Source of the DNA: Albugo candida
Taxonomy: Eukaryota > Oomycota > Peronosporomycetes > Albuginales
Assembly: GCA_040437565.1 (NCBI GenBank)
Contig: JBDOQK010000007.1
Coordinates: 310,001-374,000, forward strand
Direction of reading: 5' to 3'
Length of the DNA: 64,000 bases
Shown: piece after piece, positions 48,601 through 59,569 of the stretch
Layout: the number at the start of each line of letters is the position of its first letter
Position numbering within the stretch: the stretch's first letter is position 1
The notes under the pieces: model-generated
The model's input: the letters and a program-made list of their open reading frames with translations, nothing else
Databases searched by the model: none
Told to the model about the DNA's origin: nothing
Program-made: the position numbers and the translations under genes

Positions 48601-49841
48601 GAAACCGCAAGTAGATTCCAGCATACATTTCTCCAATATACTGCAAAGATTCCGGTGGAATCGTGAGCGATCGATTCAATTGCAAGGCTGCGAACTGTGC
48701 ACCGCGGCACAACAATTTATGAAATCGCTCCAGCACTTTACCGATACCACATAGGCCATGAACACGAATATATGAATGGTCAATTTTCAGCACGAAATAG
48801 CTCACGCTTACACACCCTCTAAATTAACACTGATTAGATCTGTTTGCTCGAAAAGCTGGTAGCCTTGAATGAACTCCGCTCGCCGACTTATACAGGCCGT
48901 CAACTGCAAAAATATGCCGTGCGACCGATTTCGGATCGGTAAGACTTCGCACATGTCGAGCAAATATTCCCTGAGATGGGTCAAGCAATTGGCTAGTCAT
49001 AGGTAATTATGATTCATTCTGCATCGAAGAGCTAGCGTACCACAAACTCAGCAAGCAAGTTTGACCCATTACTAGTGGAAGCGTCTTCTTGAATGGAATT
49101 GAACGATAATACTGTTCCCAAAGATAGCTATGTGTCTTTTCCTGCTGCTCGATACTTTGGGAAGTGTCCACAGACAAATTACGGCTGTTTGCCACTTTTG
49201 AACGCCCGCTTTCGCGTATTGTTCGATCGATCTTAATGTTCTCCTTTTTATTATCTGCTCCCCAATCTGAATAATAAAAATATGGCTCTTGAAGTAGTGC
49301 TTTCATTTCCGTGAGAGCGACAACCTTCTTCTCCAGCTCCCAGCCATTTAGTTCGACATGCTTCTTATCAAATCCGCCCACTAGGGAATTTGCTTGATCA
49401 TAATTATGGTTCGTACTTCCGCGAGGCGAAAATACTGTCCATTCTCGTGTTTTCGAGAGGTTTCGCAGCTGATGATGCAGTTGAGAAGTAAATCGTAGAT
49501 GTGTAGAAGAAGATTCACGATCGATTGGTGGTGACTCTGTAAAAGAAAACTTTTCACTCCATCCGAACATGCTTTCTACGTTAGTAGCTGCTTGTAAGCG
49601 TCAAATTACACGCTTGAAAATTTGCGTACGTGTGGAATCCTGAGTAGTTGTCGCGGGGTACGCGTTTCATGTCCCAACTACCCTGCCGCATCCTTATACT
49701 AGCCGGTCGATGCAGCCATATGCGAGCTGGCATCATTTCCTTTTCAATGTCGAGCAAATAGAGAGTAGAGTTTGCTCTCAATCCGTTTGGCATAGGAATG
49801 ACAGGCTGAGAATGAAGAAATGTGATAAAAGGTTCTACCAT
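45629..49841 (-). CDS. Large conserved protein of unknown function
   Basis: Multi-exon gene. Exons recognisable by open frame and flanking splice sites are 49841-49580, 49570-49007, about 48960-48475, the region 48466-46700 with one contig overlap, about 46660-46310 and 46270-45629. The last may splice on to a short exon ending near 45516. Ser/Thr-rich N-terminal part; the C-terminal half is helical, with Trp/Leu-rich segments (FTVALFRDVRYWHQGIFQSG, SKVKVPNAMIWHCIPGYFVL, YWAAYWHHRDLAPILDD, LLRENFFNFFLHWNEEVR). I recognise no catalytic motif. It faintly resembles the fungal/oomycete DUF1765-type proteins, from memory only. Conservation of reading frame against two decayed copies (14.1-15.1 kb and 60.8-61.6 kb) supports it as a real gene. 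The ATG used sits where the DDI1 stop codon aligns in the neighbouring pseudogene; a downstream Met is possible. Confidence 0.7.
47583..47682. other. 100-N assembly gap with 783-bp repeated flank
   Basis: Bases 46800-47582 recur at 47683-48465. The gap is inside the large unidentified gene; collapsing one copy restores a single set of exons. Confidence 0.95.
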
Positions 49842-50760
49842 TGCATTATTACTCGGAAAAAAATCCTCGCAGCAACCTCAGCGCTCAGTTCCATCGCAAA
49901 ACCATGTTGCTTCGCGATATACATCACACACCCTTTGCTATTCGAATGCAAGCGACATAATCTTTCGGATTGCAGTCTGTCGGATTTCTTCCTCGCTGTT
50001 GCGACTACAGAGCTTTTGTTGACGAGCCAAGATGCCTAAGTTTGCTTCCATCGCATTCTCATAGTCTGAAGTATCGATTTTTTTGCGGATGATTTCCATT
50101 TTCCATGATAAAAATTAGTACCAAAGTCAGATACTCGATGTGGTCACATGCTCGCGAAGAAACCTGACCTCGGAAAGCCTGAAGCTACATGTGGACGATG
50201 AACGTTTTTGTGTAAATTATTGCAGCACTAACGAAATGAGCCATTGATGATGCAATCGCTCTGGAAAGACGACTTTCTAAATCTAGAAAGTCTTATCAAA
50301 TGAAAATCCGTGCAATAGAGAAAAGCACGTGTTGCTCCAGAATTGTAAAGTTGTGGTTTGAGAGAGTCTTGTTCATCCTCCCATGATTTTTTCTGATTGA
50401 TTCCTGTGGCCTAATTCGAAATGAAATAAGTTTACTCAGTGTTAGCATCAGAGGCATGATGGAACCAGATTTCCTTGAAATCGCATTCCCATTTGGCAGC
50501 GCTCTGCATCAGTCTAGTAAGTCTAGTACTATCAAACGAATTTCGCTCTAATGCCATACAAATGAGAAAAGAGTGAAGCTTGAAGAGAAATATAAATATG
50601 TATGTGCCTCTTCATGCTATTTGTATGCTCTTAAAGCTTCCTTCATGTGCATATTTATCGGGATCATTATGGTAGTCTATCCATACTTGGAGAGGAACTA
50701 CTCCGCATGTGTTTCCCAATGCTCTACCACATTCCCCAGAGACAACTACCGCCTATACGC
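49842..50760 (-). pseudogene. DDI1: DDI1 pseudogene (exon 7 missing)
   Basis: On the minus strand this segment aligns with DDI1 exons 5-13 including introns, so it arose by DNA duplication, not retrotransposition. Landmarks: CACATGAAGGAAGC (50636-50649, exon 6), TTTACACAAAAACGTTC (exon 11), CGAGCATGTGA at the exon 11/intron border, and GCGAGGAAGA then ATCCGACAGA in the UBA exon. The exon-6-like part is followed directly by intron-7/exon-8-like sequence, so exon 7 with the catalytic Asp-Ser-Gly is absent. Stops and frameshifts break the rest. Similarity upstream of exon 5 is weak. The intact large gene begins immediately after it. Confidence 0.88.
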
Positions 50761-51267
50761 ATCAAAAATGGATCCATTGCGACAGGCTTGAGTTAGAAGT
50801 GGCATTTATTCGTCTCAGCTGTCTTACGGGAATTCTGTGAAGTTGCAGGCCTTCTCTGACCCCAAATGTAGCAGGAGTGTGCAAGAAAGATGATGATAGC
50901 CGCTCAACAAGTTATAACCATCATTTTAAATGTCACAGATCCAAAACTAAGCAGCGATTGATTGATTATACCGTAATATCGCATGCATAAACCTTTCGAC
51001 TACGGTAGTGCGCGCTAAAATCAGCGCCTTTGTGTTGTACATTTGCCTCCTGCATAGAATCCAAAGGTCAAGCACTTACAGAGCACAATTTAGCATTTAA
51101 TCTGCATATAATCATTCAACTTTTGTGAAAATGATAGATAAATGATCTGACTCTTTGTTGCGGATCGATTTGCACCTATTCCTCATAATCGCAATGGAAT
51201 TTTGCAATTTCACCTGCGTGGCTCGGATTAAGCGTAAGTGCTGTATGCAAGAAGGGAACATAGCATT
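50761..51267. other. Spacer upstream of BCKDH E2
   Basis: No recognisable gene. It probably contains the E2 promoter and the faded 5' end of the DDI1 pseudogene. Confidence 0.4.
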
Positions 51268-53114
51268 ATGTGCGCATATATGCAACTTCAACATCGGATC
51301 GTAATGTTCACAAAGCATGCGCGAGGGATTGTCCCTACAATTCGATGCCGATCATTCACGTCCTATATGAACCGAAAAAACTTCCATCAGGGGAACGTGC
51401 GATGTGTAGCGATAGTTCCCTTCAAACTGGCTGATATCGGCGAAGGAATCGCACAAGTTGAAATCTTGCAGTGGTTTGTCCGGGAAGGTCAAAAAATACA
51501 GCAATTTGAGAGTGTTTGTCAAGTACAAAGCGATAAAGTCGAATGAATTCATTTCAGTGGACCCAATAGAGAATGACTGAATGTTGTAGGCAACCGTTGA
51601 GATCACCAGCCGATTTGATGGCATTGTGCGGAAAATTCATTACCAAGTTGGTGAATCAGCACACGTCGGAAAAGCTCTCATCGATATCGAGTTAGAAAGA
51701 GGATCTGTCACTCCTCATAGTGACGATAAGGAATGTAAAAAATCGGAAGAAGAAATATCGGGTGGAGATAAATCGGCTCGGATGGAGAAGCTTTCTGGAG
51801 AAGAACAGACAGATTTTGATACCCTGGAAACGGCGCCTCAAATAATAAGTGACCGTTCTTATATTGGATGTGAAAATAAGGTAAGCGATTGAAGTGTTAT
51901 AGATTTAGTCTATTTACACTGGATACTGGAGTAGTTTCTTGCCGCTCCATCCGTTCGACGTTTGGCAAAAGAACATGGTGTCAATTTGAGTGAGCTGGTC
52001 GCAACCGGAACGAAAGGAATGATAACGAAGGAAGACTTGCTCAAATTTATCAAATCTTCGGTAGGCCTGAAGGAGGGACGGAATAGTATTCAAAAAAGAG
52101 ATGCAACCATAGCCTATCCGCTTGAAGATACTGTTCTTCCTATTACTGGTAACGATTGTTTCCTGCGCTGGAATAGGTTGCAGGTTTTTTCATACTTTGC
52201 TTGCTCAACAGGGCTGAGGAAAAAGATGTTCCAAACAATGAGAATGGCACTTCAGATTCCCCAGTTTGGGTATTGTGATGAGGTCCGTCCTTTTCTCCTA
52301 CTCGACTCAATATTCTCAGCGTACGCAAGAACACCGTAAAATGTAGATACAAATGGATGCTTTGCACAAGGTACGCAACGAGATGAAAGGATTGGCGAGT
52401 TTTCGTGATCACAGCTTATCGTACATGCCATTTCTAATCAAGGTGATTATTGACTTCCCCAGTCACAAGAAATGGTGGCCTGACTTTCAATGTAGGCTGC
52501 TTCACTTGCATTAAAACATTATCCGATACTCAATGCTAGGGTCGATGAATGCGGAAGCAAAATGGTACTTCTTGCCGCACACAACATTTCTATTGCAATG
52601 GATACGACAGAAGGCCTCGTTGCGCCAAATATCAAGAACGTCCAGGTTGGTGCATTTTGCAATATGATTAGTTGATTTTTGAACGTGATTTTATCGACAG
52701 TCAAAAGGGATTATGGAAATTGCCGATGAACTGAATCGCTTACAAAAACTTTCAGCTGAAAAAAAGCTAACGCCGTCAGATTTTAAGAACGGAACGTTCA
52801 CGTGCGTGTGGCGCTTTTACATGCAACACATGCAATAATATTATTCCGAATGTAGACTTTCCAACATTGGAAGCATCGGTGGTACATACATGATGCCAGT
52901 CTTGCTGGTTCCTCAGGTTGCAATCGGCGCAATGGGAAGGATTCAAACTCTTCCTCGATTTGACGAAAAAGGGAATACCATACCCGTGAGATTGATGAAT
53001 GTATCATGGAGTGGAGACCATCGCGTTATAGATGGAGCGACAATGTGCCGATTTTCAAATCTTTGGAAAATGTATCTCGAGCGACCCACAAGCATGCTAG
53101 CTGAAATGTCATGA
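51268..53114 (+). CDS. DBT: Branched-chain 2-oxoacid dehydrogenase E2 (lipoamide acyltransferase)
   Basis: Core acyltransferase of the mitochondrial BCKDH complex. Eight exons join in frame: 51268-51537, 51590-51880, 51935-52148, 52212-52282, 52347-52442, 52496-52645, 52701-52801 and 52856-53114, giving 483 residues (human 482). Order: mitochondrial targeting start (several candidate Mets; 51268 chosen); lipoyl domain with [17 protein letters not shown] and lipoylated Lys in [15 protein letters not shown] at the exon 1/2 border; acidic linker; peripheral-subunit-binding domain ([18 protein letters not shown]); catalytic domain with [29 protein letters not shown] and the active-site [12 protein letters not shown] (His, Asp). 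All key residues present. The downstream neighbour converges from minus. Confidence 0.96.
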
Positions 53115-53203
53115 AGCATCGAGGGATAACCTTAACGACGCAAGTCATCCCATTTTGCGAACGAGATCGATGCTAACCCAGCTCAATATAATTTATGTGC
53201 TGC

Positions 53204-55838
53204 TTACTGATTCTGGTTCTTTATTGCTACACCATGTCGAGATGCGATACAAAAGAGCTCCTGAAGCAGGCTAGGCGGAAGATCCACAAATGACTGAAGA
53301 CACAACGAAAAGAGATTAAGCTTACACCTGAAGTGAACTTCACATAATGACATTACCTCAAGTGCAATCACTTCCCCGAAATGATCCATGACGAAATCCA
53401 CGCACCGTTTCTTCAGCAAGTGCGTATTTCGAAAATGAGCATTCTGAGACGGCGTTAGCCAGCCCATCAGCAAACTGAGCGAGAGGCTACCTGAAGTACG
53501 ACCACAACGTTGTCTAGGGAAAGCTCTTTGAGGATGTACGTCTCACACATGCTAAAGCAATTAAAATCGGTTTGTTTCTTTGACAAAGAATAAGTTGATG
53601 ATAAATCATGATACCTGCGAAGTTTCTGGACAAGATACTGGTCAGCCAGAGCTAGTAACTCCAAAAGAAATCCTTATATGATAGATTGTGGGTGAGAATT
53701 ATACGAATGATGGAACAAGATCATACGTACCAGTATCAGGCTTAGACATTTGTATGCTTTGCACTTCGTCGGTATACAGAAATTCCAAGAAGACTTCAAA
53801 CACTTCAGGCTGTACATCGTTCATATCAGATGTTATACGTCTTCGAGATTGTAGTCGTACCGAATAATCTGGTATTCTGATCTCTGACAATGATCCTTCA
53901 ATCATTCTTCCATCCAGCATTTTCTCCAACGGCTCACATCGCGCCATCAAAATACAGCTGTGAGCGTGGAGGCGTACGTTTGAAAGTAGGAAGACTACAT
54001 CACTACGCATCGGATTGTTGACCAGTTNNNNNNNNNNNNNNNNNNNNNNNNNNNNNNNNNNNNNNNNNNNNNNNNNNNNNNNNNNNNNNNNNNNNNNNNN
54101 NNNNNNNNNNNNNNNNNNNNNNNNNNNGTCGTACCGAATAATCTGGTATTCTGATCTCTGACAATGATCCTTCAATCATTCTTCCATCCAGCATTTTCTC
54201 CAACGGCTCACATCGCGCCATCAAAATACAGCTGTGAGCGTGGAGGCGTACGTTTGAAAGTAGGAAGACTACATCACTACGCATCGGATTGTTGACCAGT
54301 TCACCAAGATCGTGGCAGAGCGTATGGTGTGTATGTAGTGCACTTTCAGTGCTGGCTTTTGTCGCTGTCAAGCAGATGGAATGATAAAATCCGGAAGCGA
54401 CCTGCAATGAAGTTAGCTCAGCCTCGCTATTTGAGTCGAAATGAAGAACCTTGACAACGAATTTATCGCGAAGAGAAGCAATGATCTGAGGACTGGTACA
54501 GTCTAAAAGATTTCCCAAGCCTAGTTGGCCGTGGTTATTTCTTCCAAATGGATATACTTTGCCATCCTTTGAAAGCACCAGTGTATGATAGCACCCACAA
54601 GCGACTTGTAGTGCTTGAGTCTTAGCCAGTGCATTTATCAGCTATGATCATGACAAGTATAGAAATATCATTAAGCTGATCAGGGTCAACAAGACTGTGC
54701 ATCAAAAGTACAGTAGGTTTCGAGAGGTGTTGTCGATGTCCATGGCCAAGCTGTCCATAGTCATTCCGACCAAATGAGTAAACCAATCCACTTTCTGCCA
54801 ACGCGGCTGTATGGTAATAGCCACAAGCAAGACTTGGCACTATAAGGGAGTCCAAAGGAGCCGCCAAAAGTGAAGGACTCGTGTGGTAGTCGGATGTATC
54901 TCCAGTCCCAAGTTGTCCATGATCATTTTTTCCGAATGCGACGACACCACCACTTGCCAACGACACGACAGTATGATGCTGGCCACAAGCAACCGCTAGA
55001 ACAGGTCGGCAATTAAAATAACTTAACGGAACAGGAACATGTCGGTCCATCCCATCATCAATTCCAAGCTGCCCGAGATCATTCCGACCAAATGCATACA
55101 AGGTCCCTTCCAGGGTCATCACGACCGTATGGAAATAACTACAGGCGACTTCGACTACGTGCTGCGATGCTAAATCTTCTAATTTGGTGGGTGTTGAGAT
55201 GGAAGTTGTGCTGCCGTGTCCTAATTGGCCTCGACTATTGAATCCAAACGTGTAAAGTTCTCCAGAGCCTGGCATGTTCATGTGAGTTGAAGCAAGAGCT
55301 CAGCGTAAGATTGGTACGCACTGGATATCGCTGTGAGATGCTCACATCCATTGGCTGAGCGAATGTTTGCAATTTTCTTGTTGACAAGCGATGGAACCAA
55401 ATGAAGAGATTGCACGCGTGAGGTGCTTCCGATTCCGCACTGACCGCTAATGGTGTGCACGAAGGTAGCCGCTTGCTGAAAGCCCAGATTGGTGGTAGAA
55501 ACGCACCTATCGTTATATCCGCATGTGTACACATCTCCTGATTCTGCGAAACAATCCGTCATGCGTTGATAGTGATCATCAGGACGCATGTGAAGATATA
55601 CCAAAAAGAAAGGCTGTCTGCTCGTTACCGCAGGCGACATCCATTATCTTGACGTTATGGCAGAATAAAATTGGAGTCGGCACTGTTCGATCGACTGTAT
55701 CGTCGTGGCATAGTTCGCCATAAGAATTCTACGGAGCATAGGAGGTGTAGCTGGATGAGCAAGCATGACGATAGATCTCTGCACCTGTCCGAAACTGTAT
55801 GCCCCGAAGGTCTCGTGTGCGATCTTATTGTTGTCCAT
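53204..55838 (-). CDS. RCC1-repeat / BTB / BACK protein (RCBTB-like)
   Basis: Likely substrate adaptor: an RCC1 beta-propeller followed by a BTB domain, as in RCBTB1/2, which can recruit Cullin-3. The ATG is at 55838 (MDNNKIAHETFGAYSFG). RCC1 repeats follow: LYTFGFNSRGQLGHGS, LYAFGRNDLGQLGID, VVAFGKNDHGQLGTGD, VYSFGRNDYGQLGHG and VYPFGRNNHGQLGLG, each with a HT/HS blade motif (CSYFHTVV, CGQHHTVV, CGYYHTAA, SGFYHSIC). BTB: SDVVFLLSNVRLHAHSCILMARC through EVFLEFLYTDEV, then LLALADQYLVQKL. BACK-like C-terminus: HLLKKRCVDFVMDHFGEVIA, ending ASRHGVAIKNQNQ. Several short introns. The contig overlap inside the BTB region must be collapsed. The cullin link is inferred from the family. Confidence 0.88.
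54028..54127. other. 100-N assembly gap with repeated flank inside the BTB gene
   Basis: About 173 bp ending at 54027 recur from 54128 to about 54301. Unmerged contig ends within the BTB domain. Confidence 0.93.
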
Positions 55839-57439
55839 ACCTTATAAACTTTATATCGTGTATCGTATCAAAGTGCTTCTGTGTATCATTTGTGGCTCAA
55901 ACCCACAAAGTGTACTACCGTCCAGAGTCTTTATGACAGCCCCAGCACTAACATCAAAAGGCGGAAAATGCGTAGACAGTGCAGGATGCCATCTGACATT
56001 CGTCAGCATAATAAATCTTGCACGATTCATTTATGATCAAAGATAGTTCGTCTTGCTAAAGCTGACCGTAAATCAGGTAGGCTAGGGAGAGACGATAGGA
56101 CTATGTAATAAAAAGAAGCTGGCTCCTACAACCTCGACTGAACATGATCGATCAATCAATCCCTGCAACAAAATGATTAACTGATGCATATTACATGATA
56201 TTCGTAGACTGGATCACAATTAATAGGGAAAACACCACTCATGTGATCCTGAACAGCAAGTTAAGTCGTAATTAAGCTGGATTGAGCAGATCGATTACCA
56301 CTACATCAGTGTGAGCGGAAACATTACTTCTTGAACGCTATCGTTGATGATATCAATCTGCACAACCCTTGGGCAATTCATGATACCACACACAATGAAC
56401 CACTACAAATCGATGCTTGATTCCAGTAAGCTTGCCCGTTTGGATAAATGGTGATCAGATCAAAGGAATGCAGAGAATAGTGATGATGTTCGAGGAAATT
56501 ATCGCTGACATGTATGCTGCATGGGAATAAGTACGGGGCAATGCAAAGCTTTCGTAATAAGGTGACGGTCAAGGCACATAAGGAGGCTCAACATCACTTC
56601 CTATTATATTGTGTAACTGCGTAGAGGTCCTGCCAGACCTCAAAACGAATACAGCTCACTTTCCTACGCGTGCAAACGCGACATACCCAATCACAGTCGT
56701 TGAGGACAGTAGAACATTTTGCGCGTGTTCTTGCTGGAGTATTGATCCAGGGTCCTATCGAAGCCAAGATATCATCGCGAACTAACTTCAAGTAGTCTCA
56801 TGCAGCTTGTCTTTAGATCAGGAAAAACGGCTTGAGGAGCGTTTTTCTGTGGATTCTCGCATTCGTGATTATAAGAGTGCTATTCGTGAGCATGGGCTAG
56901 CATCTCATGCTATTCGTCCTTCCCCTTCCTGACAGCAGAAAAAACTTGATTATTAAGACCTTATAGATTATGGAAATTGCAGAATCTTCACTTAATAAAT
57001 AAAGCAAAAGTTGAGCATGATGACATCGTGGGAAATGGAAGGGAATTCACTCCTAGCGTTTCGAAACAGTTTATAAAGTAATAGCTATATTGGACATCGC
57101 TTTGCACGAATTAAAAGGTCGGGATAGATTTTAAAATGTAGCGAGAAGCTAGGTTTGCATCGATACTGCTGGGATGTTAGCCTATCATCATGATGTATGT
57201 ACTTCATTTATTAAGTCGATCAATTGTCGGTAGAGCAGAAGATCAACCAACAATGATAATCTTTTTTAAGCTCTATACAGTAGTCCCTTCAAGCGATTTA
57301 TCGAGGAAATATTCATTGAGAGCGGTTCAGTTGCACGCTAAGCACCATTTCTCCGGCTACAACGCAATCCCAACAATTTCGTAAACAATTTCGAGTGTTT
57401 CAATCAATATTTCGCAACAGCCAACTGCGGTAGAGTCCA
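55839..57439. other. Intergenic stretch, no recognisable gene
   Basis: Only short frames without domains. The part just right of 55838 presumably holds the promoter of the RCC1-BTB gene. I see no RNA gene or repeat here. Confidence 0.4.
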
Positions 57440-57860
57440 ATTGTGCTGATGTCATGGCCTTGCTAAATCACCTGGCATTGGGTGATTGCATGATTGGGAA
57501 TGATTCATCACCCCTGTGTAATGACGTGAAAACCCCTACATCACAGAGAAACGGCATAGGGTAGTACAAGCGCTAGATGTGGCACTAGTGCTCGTACCAC
57601 TACTTCTCACAGGCACGCGGCTCCGCCACCAGCAGTATGGAAGCAAAGAGATTTCGAACTTGGCGGGCCATTTGTAGTCTCACTAGTCCTTGCGAAAGTA
57701 CAAGTCTCGAGCGAGAGCGTATTACCAAGTGGAGCTCCCCAAGCCGAACGGCTGTATTATTAGGCTATCCTGCAACTGTTTGCGGATGGAAGGCCCTGAG
57801 TGGTAGTCTTGGCTGCAACGTTGGAGTCGGCGAGGCCTATCAAGGTCCTTAAGACCGCTT
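57440..57860 (-). repeat. Repeat family R2, copy 2, plus adjoining repeat
   Basis: 57440-57530 on minus matches 4036-4130 on plus, including the near-palindrome TCATCACCCCTGTGTAATGA (about 57503-57522; one arm base changed). The adjoining 57600-57860 is GC-richer than its surroundings and has a TTTCGAAC element, possibly an old SINE body; that part is uncertain. Confidence 0.45.
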
Positions 57861-58129
57861 TTCCCATGAGTCTGGACACGAATTAGGCATTGGCCCGTGC
57901 TAGCAATGGGAAGTTTGTTCCCTAGAGATAAATTGCTATATTTTATCCGGAAAACAACCGTATTGATGAACGTGGTCCTTACTGCTTGGATTTGGAGGTT
58001 AAAGCGTCGCTCACAAAAATCAATATGTTACAAAAAAAGCTGCCGTGGTGGCCCCAGCAAAATCAGAATTTTCGTTACAACATCAGAATATAGTGACTGG
58101 GAGAGTCTGAGGAAAGGACTTGAATGAGT

Positions 58130-58600
58130 TTACATTGTGGTCAACTCTCGACTCAACATCACCCCATCAGTCTACTTCTAAAGAACTTTCACTCCTCTAG
58201 ATGAAGACATGCTCACTGCAGAGGAGTGACCATGCAGCTAGTACGGTCAGGATAAAAGGGTCACCGCATCGAGTCATTTGAACACATGGTCTCGAAGGTG
58301 CGACCTCGTGGTTGATTCACATAAAGTACTTATCTGTACTTCCATCTATGGAGTTGGAACTAGAGAATAGGAGGGCAGCGGCCAAGCCGGCGCATGGTAA
58401 ATAAATTCAGAATATCAGTGAAAGCAAGGATGCCAAAGGAACTTGATAAACCAAAAGAAGCGGCCCACTTCTATCTGTAGCGTCCCATGTTAGTCGCAAA
58501 TGTGAAGTGGCTTACAAGGTTTGATGAAGTTGATGAGCTTATTGAAGGTGAGTACGAAAATGCTCTCCAACAGATTTTGCCGGAAAAGCTGATTCTCTCA
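58130..58600 (+). repeat. Repeat family R1, copy 3
   Basis: 58340-58460 matches 26570-26670: CCATCTATGGAGTTGGA, then GCGGCCAAGCC, then GGATGCCA, in the same order and spacing as in copy 2. Frames are destroyed. 58130-58340 may be part of the same element but matches poorly. Confidence 0.5.
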
Positions 58601-59440
58601 AAATCCTGGTTCTGTCACGACAGACACGACACAGGGGAGACAAACTAGACACGGTCTTTAGGATCAAAAGAAAAGTCGGTATTTAGTTATATCTTTGTTC
58701 AACTAAATACGAAACGCTGAGCTCCACACAACAATGTTACGTACTCCACGCATTTCCGTTTCCATATACAAACGGCAAACTAGCCAAGTTGCAGCTTTTC
58801 GCCTCCAATGTGGCTTCGTAATCACATCTTCAATATGTATCACTTTCGACAGATTTAGTAAGACATACGTATATCACATATGCACAAACATATCCAGTTT
58901 TGTACCAATTCAGATAAAGTGATAGAAGCGTCCGTCGATAAAGCATCCACGACTTGATTAATCTTCATGCAATCGACTGATTGCTTTTTCTGTCGACAGA
59001 ATTGCTGAGTATCACCGGCCCCTCGGTATTAAGATTCCAGCCCATCCTGTAGATTACTGCACATCGATGTATTGCTTTGACCAAAGGTGGGGTCAAAGCA
59101 CTGAAAGTATTCCAGCAAGCTTCTTAGCCTGGATATCGCTCATTCTCTTACGACTGCTTTTAGACTTAGTGACGAGACTCCTTAACACAGGATATAGATG
59201 ACTTGCACTATAGTCTAAAAAAGCGCTCCCACACAGTCAACTTAGTGACTAGAAGTCATGTAGTAGTGATATCGGCAATACTGTTAAGCAGCTTTCCATT
59301 GATACCCCCAATCACCCGGAGTAATTTGCTCAACTCCATGTCTCTAATCAGCACGATTACATGAGGTTGGTAGCTGTTCCACGTCATCGTGCATAGTGAG
59401 GTCCTCTCGATTATTCAACATAGAGCGATATCTGAACGCT
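58600..59440. other. Intergenic stretch, no recognisable gene
   Basis: A 62-codon frame at 58734-58922 has no domain. Nothing else can be named. Confidence 0.35.
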
Positions 59441-59569
59441 CACGATGAACGTCAATAGAATTGATAAATCGATCACATCCTATCAGATCACCCGATTAGT
59501 TGTTACAAAACAAACACACAATCGGAGACAACTGGACTCATTCCAGTTTATACCAGAATCCAAACAAAT

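Noticed and set aside
45629-49841. Gamma-tubulin complex component or WASH-complex subunit as identity of the large gene
   Set aside because: No GRIP1/GRIP2 or other diagnostic motif could be matched; similarity was only generic helical composition.
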